Shown in pieces: positions 1 through 5,338 of a DNA stretch of 5,338 bases (positions within the stretch are counted from its first letter, which is position 1; each line of letters opens with the position of its first letter). The DNA is taken from contig CALJNJ010000214.1 of the NCBI GenBank assembly GCA_937981945.1, positions 1-5,338 on the forward strand. Direction: 5' to 3'. A model generated the notes under the pieces. It was given only the letters and a program-made list of their open reading frames with translations, was not told the DNA's origin and searched no databases. Origin of the DNA: an uncultured Caulobacterales bacterium (GTDB lineage: Bacteria; Pseudomonadota; Alphaproteobacteria; Caulobacterales; Maricaulaceae). Made by a program: the position numbers and the translations under genes.

Positions 1-1
1 T

Positions 2-964
2 ATTGCCTATAATGCGGCGTTAAATGCCCGCAAAACGCTGATGGCGGGATTTACGGCCGTACAGGATGTGGGCGGCCCACCTGAGATTTTCGCGCTGCGA
101 CGCGCCATCAATGCGGGCAAAATGCCGGGGCCTCATATCAAAGCTTCCGGCTCTGCCGTATCCGTGACCGGTGGTCATGGTGACGCGCACGGATATCGCG
201 AAGACATTTTGGATATTTTTCATTCACCGACCGTTTGTGACGGCGTTGCGGATTGTCGCCGCGCCGTGCGCAAAGCCGTTAAACGGGGCGCTGACGTTAT
301 AAAGATCACCGCGACCGGCGGCGTTCTGTCCAATACAAATGCCGGTACCGGTCAGCAATTTTTTGATGATGAATTAGTCGCCATTGTGGAAACCGCCACA
401 AAAATGGGTCGCAAAGTCACGGCCCATGCCCACGGCAAAGACGGTATTGAGGCCGCCCTTAAGGCCGGCGTGTCGTCAATAGAACACGGGACCTATCTGG
501 ACACACGCACAACCCAATTATTCAAAAGCAATGATGCGGTTTTAATCCCGACTGTCTTGGCCGGCATGACGGTTGTTGATTGGGCTGAGAACCATAACTT
601 TTTGCCGCCAAATTCCGCCAAGAAGGCCCTCGAAGTCGGCCCGCAAATGCAGGACATGCTTCGCATCGCCTGGGAAAACGGCGTCACAGTCGCTTTCGGT
701 ACAGACACAGGGGTTTCGCCTCACGGTGAAAATGCCAGAGAATTTGAATATATGATCGCAGCAGGAATGAGCGAAGCGGAAGCCATAAAAGCCGCGACAG
801 TCGTTGCGGCCGAGCATATCGGAATGGGCGACAAGATCGGAACTCTGGAAGCGGGAAAACACGCCGATATTATTGCCGTCATCGGAAACCCGCTTCAAGA
901 TATTGAAGAATTGCTTGATGTTGACTTCGTCATGAAAGGCGGAAAGGTTTACAAGTCGGAATAG
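2..964 (+). CDS. Amidohydrolase-superfamily metallo-hydrolase (Xaa-Pro dipeptidase/imidazolonepropionase-like), 5' end missing
   Basis: The open frame runs in from the left edge: 320 residues are visible, and the in-frame ATG at 41 is internal, because the residues before it (NARKTLMAGFTAVQDVGG region) are the usual start of the first conserved block of the family. Relative to that ATG, the visible metal-site motifs are the probable carboxylated lysine K88 in VIKITATGG, histidines H129/H131 in TAHAHG, H149 in SIEHGTYLD and the catalytic aspartate D222 in AFGTDTG. The C-terminal beta-sandwich return (GTLEAGKHADIIAV...VMKGGKVYK) is complete. The N-terminal HxH metal ligands and any signal peptide lie outside the window, perhaps 80-120 residues. 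Family knowledge: such enzymes are TIM-barrel, usually binuclear-metal hydrolases of dipeptides or cyclic amides, and many proteobacterial ones are exported. The pattern resembles the Xaa-Pro/Xaa-Arg dipeptidase subgroup, but the exact substrate cannot be read from this fragment. The cyclophilin lipoprotein gene follows 18 bases downstream on the same strand, so an operon is likely. Confidence 0.88.
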   Translation: MAYNAALNARKTLMAGFTAVQDVGGPPEIFALRRAINAGKMPGPHIKASGSAVSVTGGHGDAHGYREDILDIFHSPTVCDGVADCRRAVRKAVKRGADVIKITATGGVLSNTNAGTGQQFFDDELVAIVETATKMGRKVTAHAHGKDGIEAALKAGVSSIEHGTYLDTRTTQLFKSNDAVLIPTVLAGMTVVDWAENHNFLPPNSAKKALEVGPQMQDMLRIAWENGVTVAFGTDTGVSPHGENAREFEYMIAAGMSEAEAIKAATVVAAEHIGMGDKIGTLEAGKHADIIAVIGNPLQDIEELLDVDFVMKGGKVYKSE

Positions 965-982
965 CCGGGCCAATCTGCCGGC

Positions 983-1909
983 ATGACCCAATTTAAACTT
1001 TCGACATTGATCCTTGGCGTATGCCTTATTTTAAATGCTTGCGCCCCCTCCGGCACGACGGAAACAGAAATTGATCCTGAAGCGGTTCTGACAACCGCCG
1101 AAGCCATAGACGCGGCGAGTAATGATGATTGGCGCGACCTTGATCCCGCCAATACGCTTTATATGGAAATGGAGACGGGCCGAATTATCATAGAGCTGGC
1201 CCCTCAATTTGCGCCCCAACATGTGGAAAACATCAAGACGCTGGTGTCGGAAAACTATTTTGACAATCTTTGGGTCATTCGATCCCATGATAATTATGTG
1301 GCCCAATGGGGTGATGCCGACGCCGAAAACCCAAAATCACTCGGCAGCGCAAGAACGAACATTAATCCTGAATGGGAGCGGGACTGGCCTGAAACTTTAC
1401 CGGTCAGCATTTTAAAAGACGGTGATGTCTACCAAGATCAAGCCGGCTATGCCTACGGGTTCCCGGTCGCCGGAAATCAATCCAAAAATAAAATCGGTAT
1501 GGCTCATTGCTACGGCATGGTTGGTGTCAGCCGCGGCAATGAAATTGATAGCGGCAATGGCTCGGGCCTATATGCCGTGACCGGTCATTCCCCCAGACAT
1601 TTGGATCGTAACGTCACTTTGGTGGGGCGCATTTGGCTTGGCATAGAACATTTATCGTCATTGCCCCGCGGCACGGAATCTCTGGGATTTTACACAACGC
1701 CCGAAGAATATTCACCTGTAAAATCAATTCGCCTGGCAGCGGATTTACCCGAAAGCGAGCGGACTCATTTACAAATTATGCGGACGGATACAAAAGTATT
1801 TAAGGATTACTTAGATGCACGGCGCTACCGTAAAGAAGACTGGTTTGTTGACCCTGCCGGGCGTCTGTCCCTTTGCAATGTGCCTATGCCCACCAGGATG
1901 CGGCCTTAG
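983..1909 (+). CDS. Cyclophilin-type peptidyl-prolyl cis-trans isomerase, lipoprotein
   Basis: 308 residues. The N-terminus is a short charged start, a hydrophobic stretch (about residues 6-17) and a lipobox LNAC with Cys20. The residue after it is Ala, so by the enterobacterial Lol rule the protein would go to the outer membrane, facing the periplasm. The cyclophilin domain spans about residues 58-255: YMEMETGRIIIEL, FAPQHVENIKTLV, then the core VIRSHDNYVAQWGD. Aligned with human cyclophilin A, R100 matches catalytic Arg55 and Q108 matches Gln63, while Phe60 and Met61 become Tyr and Val. The later block NGSGLYAVTGHSPRHLDRN replaces the usual NGSQFFI...W. The segment between the two blocks is about 28 residues longer than in cyclophilin A, and a ~50-residue C-terminal tail (FKDYLDARRYRKEDWFVDP) is extra. 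The family isomerises peptidyl-proline bonds during protein folding; whether this divergent member is active is uncertain. The ATG start is chosen because it gives a complete lipoprotein signal. No strong Shine-Dalgarno is seen. Its stop overlaps that of the convergent esterase gene. Confidence 0.88.
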   Translation: MTQFKLSTLILGVCLILNACAPSGTTETEIDPEAVLTTAEAIDAASNDDWRDLDPANTLYMEMETGRIIIELAPQFAPQHVENIKTLVSENYFDNLWVIRSHDNYVAQWGDADAENPKSLGSARTNINPEWERDWPETLPVSILKDGDVYQDQAGYAYGFPVAGNQSKNKIGMAHCYGMVGVSRGNEIDSGNGSGLYAVTGHSPRHLDRNVTLVGRIWLGIEHLSSLPRGTESLGFYTTPEEYSPVKSIRLAADLPESERTHLQIMRTDTKVFKDYLDARRYRKEDWFVDPAGRLSLCNVPMPTRMRP

Positions 1910-3822
1910 GCAAACAATCCGCCGTCCAGCAGACTTGCAACATCATACCAGGCCGCTTCACCTTGGAACCAAAATCCGTCAACGCCTTCAAGCGTATCCG
2001 TTGACCCGTCCGGTTTGAACACGCTGATTGTACCGTCGGCATTTTGGGAAAATCCGTAATCACCGGACGCGCCGGAGTAATTCACCTGATCATAATCATC
2101 ACCGAGGAGGATCACATCATCTCCGCCGGAACCTATCACCACGTCGCGGCCCCCTTGACCGTCAATAATGTCGCTGCCTTCCGTCCCGAAGAGCTGATCA
2201 TCACCGGCGGTTCCGTCAATGGCCGCACCCGGATTTGCGGCCGTTAAAGCGTCAGCGCCAAACCACGCAGCTTCGCCTTGAAACCAAAACCCGTCAACGC
2301 CCTCCAATATGTCCGCGGATCCGTCAGGTTTCAGCACTGATATCGTGCCGTCCGCATTTCGGGAAAACGTATAGTCCGAAGACCGGCCTGCATAATTCAC
2401 CTGATCATACCCATCGCCCAAATTGATCACGTCGCTGCCGCCGGATCCGAGCACGATATCTTGACCGCCCAATCCGTCAATCACATCATCTCCTTCGGTC
2501 CCCTGAAGTTGATCGTCGCCATTTGTTCCGATGATCGGGCCCGTATTTCCCGTTCCCGCCAAATCATCCGCAGCATACCAAGCCGCTTCGCCAATAAACC
2601 AAAATCCGTCGACGCCCTCTAATGTGTCCTGAGACCCGTCGGGTTTAAAAACCGTGAGCGTGCCGTCAGCGTTACGGATAAACGTGTAGTCGGAGGAGCG
2701 GCCCGCATAATTTACCTGATCATATTGATCGCCCAAAATAATCTGATCATTGCCCCCTGACCCCGTCACAACATCTTGCCCGCCAAGACCGTCAATGATG
2801 TTATCGGCAAATGTGCCTTCCAGAAGATCATCGCCATTAGTCCCGAATAATTCGCCGTTATTTGGCGGCGGTGTCGTGCCGCCTCCCAATTCCAAAACAA
2901 TATTTTCGCCCAAACGCTCACCAAGCTCCCCGTAACCCGGCGTCGTAAAATGAATACCATCCGTGTATATCGGCAGATCGTCGGTTTCCACACCAATGAA
3001 AATATTCGGATCGTTTAAAGCAATTTGAAGCTGGGCTTCGCGGATAAGATCAAAAGCATTCGCTTGTCCCGGCGCCAATTCGAACGGGATTTCAAACTCC
3101 CCCATCTCAACGATGAAAATCGGTAAGTCCTGTCCGAACTCCGCGCGGAAATAGTTGAAAATTTGCAATGTCGCTTCGATAAAATTGGCTGTCCGACCTT
3201 CAGCGTCTCCGCCGTAAAAAATAGAATAAGCATCGCTTTCACCTTGGGCCCATATCAAACCGTCAAGGTCAGCGCCCGCAGCCAAACTGTTTCGAATATC
3301 CTGAACGGAATCGAGCAAAACTTGCCCCGGTCTGTTCTCGGCAATATTCCACCAAAACAAACCGCGATCCGTTGTTTCTTCATAGGCAGAAGACGCCGGA
3401 ATAGCCGCATTGATGATTTCCGTATTAAAACCGGTGAGCTGTGTTATTCGATTGTCGAGTGTTTCATTGCCCTGGGGCAGATCCGTTCGATCGTCCAAAT
3501 ACCAAAACATATTGCCGGCATTTGATTGCCCGGCGATGGCGAAAAAATCTACGTCCTGCGCCGTTAAATTCCCGGGTTCGGGCGGATTGGACTGCGCTAA
3601 AGCATCTTCCATGGAATACCAGCGCTGTTCGCCTTGAAACCACAATCCTTCAATGCTTGAAAGCGTATCCGTTCCGAACTGCGGGTGAGACACGGTAATA
3701 CTGCCATCGGCGTTTACGGTGAAGCCATAGTCAGAAAGACTGCCCGCATAGTCGACCTGATCATACTCAGCCGCCGTCCCTCGGTAATTTTGATTGCCTT
3801 GCTGATTGATAAAAACGGCCAT
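1906..3822 (-). CDS. Secreted SGNH/CE6-SASA-type carbohydrate acetylesterase with RTX repeats and four WFQGE modules
   Basis: 638 residues from the ATG at 3822, preferred over an in-frame TTG at 3882 because GGAGAG lies just before it. Order: a 'YDQVDYAG...WFQGE..WY' module (about 20-75); an SGNH hydrolase domain (about 90-313) with the nucleophile motif AGQSNAG (Ser100), the WAQGESD block (191-197) and the TDGIHF block with Asp288/His291; a Gly/Pro/Asn linker (313-324); then three units of 105 residues, each with four RTX nonapeptides (GGxGxDxUx type) followed by another module. The GQSN/WxQGESD/DGxHF pattern is that of carbohydrate acetylesterases (CE6, sialate-O-acetylesterase-like), so removal of O-acetyl groups from a polysaccharide is the likely role; the substrate is unknown. 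RTX repeats bind calcium and fold outside the cell. There is no signal peptide and no cysteine, and only three lysines are present, which fits type I secretion using a C-terminal signal ending in DGGLFA. No transporter gene is in the window. The 3' end overlaps the convergent cyclophilin gene. Confidence 0.9.
   Translation of the reverse strand: MAVFINQQGNQNYRGTAAEYDQVDYAGSLSDYGFTVNADGSITVSHPQFGTDTLSSIEGLWFQGEQRWYSMEDALAQSNPPEPGNLTAQDVDFFAIAGQSNAGNMFWYLDDRTDLPQGNETLDNRITQLTGFNTEIINAAIPASSAYEETTDRGLFWWNIAENRPGQVLLDSVQDIRNSLAAGADLDGLIWAQGESDAYSIFYGGDAEGRTANFIEATLQIFNYFRAEFGQDLPIFIVEMGEFEIPFELAPGQANAFDLIREAQLQIALNDPNIFIGVETDDLPIYTDGIHFTTPGYGELGERLGENIVLELGGGTTPPPNNGELFGTNGDDLLEGTFADNIIDGLGGQDVVTGSGGNDQIILGDQYDQVNYAGRSSDYTFIRNADGTLTVFKPDGSQDTLEGVDGFWFIGEAAWYAADDLAGTGNTGPIIGTNGDDQLQGTEGDDVIDGLGGQDIVLGSGGSDVINLGDGYDQVNYAGRSSDYTFSRNADGTISVLKPDGSADILEGVDGFWFQGEAAWFGADALTAANPGAAIDGTAGDDQLFGTEGSDIIDGQGGRDVVIGSGGDDVILLGDDYDQVNYSGASGDYGFSQNADGTISVFKPDGSTDTLEGVDGFWFQGEAAWYDVASLLDGGLFA
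1933..2844 (-). repeat. Three tandem 105-residue (315-bp) RTX-plus-module units
   Basis: Within the esterase gene, three in-frame units follow each other with an exact 315-base period (YDQV begins at 2724, 2409 and 2094). Each unit has about 40 residues with four RTX nonapeptides (2844-2725, 2529-2410, 2214-2095), for example GLGGQDVVT and GSGGNDQII, followed by a 54-55-residue module from YDQVNY to WFQGEAAWY (2724-2560, 2409-2248, 2094-1933). Counted by eye, modules 1 and 2 share 45 of 55 residues and modules 2 and 3 share 42 of 55. The RTX parts should form calcium-bound parallel beta rolls (family knowledge). The function of the intervening modules is not known to me. Confidence 0.9.
3598..3765 (-). 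repeat. Fourth, N-terminal copy of the YDQV...WFQGE module
   Basis: This codes for about residues 20-75 of the esterase. It has the same landmarks as the C-terminal copies: YDQVDYAG, DYGF, NADGSITV, TDTL, WFQGE and WY. About half its residues match the last C-terminal module. Unlike the other three copies it has no RTX nonapeptides before it, only a short lead containing NYRGTAAE. It also lacks the FKPDG/LKPDG lysine turn, having SHPQFG in that place. It lies between the start codon and the SGNH domain. Confidence 0.8.
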
Positions 3823-3825
3823 GAT

Positions 3826-3831
3826 CTCTCC
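3826..3831 (-). promoter_or_regulatory. Ribosome binding site deciding the esterase start
   Basis: Reading the minus strand, GGAGAG is followed by ATC and then ATG at 3822, which puts the GGAG core five bases from the start codon. This is the clearest Shine-Dalgarno sequence in the window. The alternative TTG at 3882 has no purine-rich site before it (the preceding bases read AATTAACCT), so the ATG is taken as the start. Confidence 0.8.
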
Positions 3832-3832
3832 A

Positions 3833-3851
3833 ATATCTCTATTAAAGATAT
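3833..3851 (-). repeat. Small inverted repeat in the tyrA-esterase gap
   Basis: ATATCT (3833-3838) and AGATAT (3846-3851) are perfect 6-base inverted copies separated by seven bases (CTATTAA). The repeat ends two bases upstream of the GGAGAG ribosome binding site of the esterase gene. It is A/T-rich and short, so it would be a weak RNA hairpin. It could equally be a half-site arrangement for a DNA-binding protein, or chance. No convincing -35/-10 pair and no T-tract terminator was found in the surrounding 75-base gap (3823-3897). Confidence 0.35.
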
Positions 3852-3897
3852 CAGCAAGAATCGTGCCGTTATGGTAACTCAAAGGTTAATTTTGGAC

Positions 3898-4806
3898 CTA
3901 AGGCTCTCGTCCGAAGTCAGGTTTGTCCGTGTCCTGACCTGCGTCAACAATGTGTCTTCTGATGTCTCGCGTCTTGGAAAAATGTTCCATCAACGTATCC
4001 GCGTCATCCCAGCGAATGGCTCGTTTTAAGGCTGATAAGTCCTCGATAAAACGGTCGACAACTTCCAAAACACCATCTTTATTTTGCATAAAGACATCCC
4101 GCCACATTTCCGGGTCCGATGCCGCGATCCGCGTAAAGTCTCTAAAGCCGCCTGCGGAATATTTTACCACGTCATTGCGGGTGACCGTTTCCATATCCAT
4201 GGCCGTTCCGACCAAAGTATAGGCAATCAAATGAGGTACGTGAGATGTGGTTGCCAAGACGATATCATGCCGCCCCGCGTCCATAAGTGCCACTTGCGAC
4301 CCCATGGATTCCCATAAGTCGGTCAAGCGCTCCACTTCAGCTTCGTCAACGTTTTCGCCCGGCGTTAAAATGCACCAACGATCTTCGAATAATTCTGCAA
4401 ATCCTGCGGCCGGTCCGCTGTTCTCCGTTCCGGCAATCGGGTGTCCCGGAATGAAATGGATATCAGAGCGTAAAAACGGCTCGAAGTGACGCACAATATC
4501 GAGCTTGATCGAGCCCACATCCGTCAAAACCGCGCCTGTTTTCATCCCCTCAACGACGCTTGCCCCGATTGTTTTCATAACGCCCGGCGGCGTAGCCAAT
4601 ACAATTAAATCGGCCCGCTCCAAATAGTCATTGTAATCTTCAGATACTTCATCAGCGATATCCAGCGTCCTTAAAACACCGCAAGCATCGGACGAAACAT
4701 CCGCAATATAAATGCGGTCCGCCAAGTTTTTATTTTTAATCGCGCGGGCTATGGACGATCCGATCAAGCCGCCGCCAATAACCAGAACGCTGTAATAAAG
4801 AGTCAT
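3898..4806 (-). CDS. tyrA: Prephenate/arogenate dehydrogenase
   Basis: 302 residues from the ATG at 4806; a GTG four codons' reach upstream (4815) overlaps the preceding gene and would add only three residues. The enzyme oxidatively decarboxylates prephenate to 4-hydroxyphenylpyruvate, or arogenate to tyrosine, in the cytoplasm. Evidence: an N-terminal Rossmann fold with VIGGGLIGSS (about 9-18) and an aspartate after the second strand (IADVS, D36), which points to NAD rather than NADP; VLTDVGSIK; the family hallmark GHPIAGTENSG (about 121-131, His122); TSHVPHLIAY (His189 is the likely catalytic base); and GGFRDFTRIA (Arg222, the substrate carboxylate ligand in family structures). There is no ACT or chorismate mutase domain fused to it, so feedback control by such a domain is not expected. 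The preceding gene ends one base before the ATG, which implies translational coupling with the chorismate mutase-like gene and fits the pathway. Whether prephenate or arogenate is preferred cannot be read from sequence. Confidence 0.93.
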   Translation of the reverse strand: MTLYYSVLVIGGGLIGSSIARAIKNKNLADRIYIADVSSDACGVLRTLDIADEVSEDYNDYLERADLIVLATPPGVMKTIGASVVEGMKTGAVLTDVGSIKLDIVRHFEPFLRSDIHFIPGHPIAGTENSGPAAGFAELFEDRWCILTPGENVDEAEVERLTDLWESMGSQVALMDAGRHDIVLATTSHVPHLIAYTLVGTAMDMETVTRNDVVKYSAGGFRDFTRIAASDPEMWRDVFMQNKDGVLEVVDRFIEDLSALKRAIRWDDADTLMEHFSKTRDIRRHIVDAGQDTDKPDFGREP

Positions 4807-4807
4807 T

Positions 4808-5338
4808 TTAACCACCCGACTTTAAGGCACGGGCAAATGCGCCGATTATTTTAGCGTGCGGGTCGGCCGCTTTAATGCTGTGCATGACAGGGCCGGCAGG
4901 TTCTAAAAAGCGGTCGATACTGAGTAGTTTATAATCCCCGCTTTCGGCGCGAAGCTTAACTTGCAATCCGGCATCAATAGCACTTTGGATATTTTTTACC
5001 GCCAAAAGGCTCATATCGTCATCCCCTGACGGTAGAATATCGGCTGTGGCAACCGCGACAGCTTGCGGCCATTCTTCATCGCCGACGCGCGGCAGTGCCG
5101 CCAAAATATGCATGTCTTCCATAGCCCCGCCCGCACAAAGCGAGGTCCACCAATTTTGCATGCCGCCGGGAGCAGGAATGACGGCTACCCCTTCTTCCTC
5201 AGCATAGGCCGCGGCCAGCGCTGCACTGGTTGTCGGATAGGACGCTGTCGGCAGAGCCGCGCCAAACCGGTCGCGCACGGTCGACCAATTTTGAAGTGCA
5301 TCGCCCTCTAAAGAGAGATGCAATCGCATCGGCCCCTG
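4808..5338 (-). CDS. Probable chorismate mutase, C-terminal part (5' end outside window)
   Basis: The frame is open to the right edge and gives 177 visible residues. The first (QGPMRLHLSL) match the junction I recall in alphaproteobacterial chorismate mutases, where the AroQ helical domain ends in a 'TRxQGP' segment and a ~170-residue C-terminal domain follows. The ATG at 5329 is therefore probably internal. The visible domain has alternating strands and helices: DRFGAALP, an alanine-rich helix (TSAALAAAYAEEEG), VAVIPAPGGMQNWWTSL, HILAALPRVG and AVAVATADILPSGDDD. This layout resembles the ligand-binding lobes of prephenate-dehydratase-like regulatory domains, but no catalytic residue can be named and the mutase domain itself is not in the window. 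The main support is position: the stop codon is one base before the tyrA ATG. If the call is right, the protein converts chorismate to prephenate, the TyrA substrate. Alternatives are an orphan regulatory domain or a prephenate dehydratase relative. Confidence 0.6.
   Translation of the reverse strand, partial: QGPMRLHLSLEGDALQNWSTVRDRFGAALPTASYPTTSAALAAAYAEEEGVAVIPAPGGMQNWWTSLCAGGAMEDMHILAALPRVGDEEWPQAVAVATADILPSGDDDMSLLAVKNIQSAIDAGLQVKLRAESGDYKLLSIDRFLEPAGPVMHSIKAADPHAKIIGAFARALKSGG

Noticed and set aside
542..991. 149-residue open frame on the - strand
   Set aside because: It lies entirely antisense to the well-supported amidohydrolase gene, its translation shows no family motif, and it is rich in Cys, His and Arg as expected for a shadow frame.
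1880..1935. Bidirectional terminator between the convergent genes
   Set aside because: The stop codons overlap, and I found no convincing stem with flanking T or A tract near the junction.
1933..2844. CRISPR-like or non-coding tandem repeat
   Set aside because: The repeat period is 315 bases, stays in frame throughout and encodes clear RTX nonapeptides, so it is protein-domain repetition.
3163..3525. 120-residue open frame on the + strand
   Set aside because: It is antisense to the SGNH domain of the esterase, whose catalytic motifs are clear in the other strand. No recognisable domain or ribosome binding site was seen.
3823..3882. Longer esterase start at TTG 3882, adding 20 residues
   Set aside because: It has a rare start codon without a Shine-Dalgarno, while the ATG at 3822 has GGAGAG at good spacing. 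The extra residues do not form a signal peptide.
3852..3897. Sigma-70-like promoter for the esterase gene
   Set aside because: A TTGAGT on the - strand (3882-3877) has no acceptable -10 hexamer at 16-18 bases, so a promoter call is not supported.
3685..4029. 114-residue open frame on the + strand spanning the tyrA-esterase gap
   Set aside because: It begins antisense to the esterase N-terminus and ends antisense to the tyrA 3' end. Its translation looks like no family and there is no good start site.

Overview
The window looks like a chromosomal segment of an alphaproteobacterium, most plausibly a marine or stalked lineage of the Hyphomonadaceae/Maricaulales/Caulobacterales type. That placement is inference. 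It rests on moderate G+C judged by eye, a chorismate mutase with the alphaproteobacterial type of C-terminal domain next to tyrA, a divergent cyclophilin lipoprotein with an 'RxxDNYVxQWGD' core, and a large RTX protein with repeated 'WFQGE..WY' modules. Five protein genes fill almost the whole window. There are no RNA genes, insertion sequences, CRISPR arrays or long non-coding stretches. The longest gap between genes is 75 bases.

Left part, + strand (1-1909): the 3' three quarters of an amidohydrolase-superfamily gene (metal-dependent peptidase/imidazolonepropionase-like) runs in from the left edge. It is followed after 18 bases by a gene for a cyclophilin-type peptidyl-prolyl isomerase carried on a lipoprotein signal peptide. 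The two are probably co-transcribed.

Middle, - strand (1906-3822): one 638-residue secreted protein. It has an SGNH/CE6-SASA-type carbohydrate acetylesterase domain with one copy of a ~55-residue 'YDQV...WFQGE..WY' module on its N-terminal side. On its C-terminal side are three tandem 105-residue units, each made of four RTX calcium-binding nonapeptides plus one more copy of the module. It has no cysteine, only three lysines and no N-terminal signal peptide, which fits export through a type I secretion system encoded elsewhere. Its stop codon overlaps the stop codon of the convergent cyclophilin gene.

Right part, - strand (3898-5338): tyrA (prephenate/arogenate dehydrogenase), preceded one base upstream by the end of a gene that looks like the C-terminal domain of an alphaproteobacterial chorismate mutase. 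Together they form the chorismate -> prephenate -> tyrosine branch of aromatic amino-acid synthesis. The esterase gene lies 75 bases downstream of tyrA on the same strand with its own strong ribosome binding site, so it may be read through from tyrA or have its own promoter.

The item most worth a second look is the architecture of the esterase. No new defence or mobile system is visible here.
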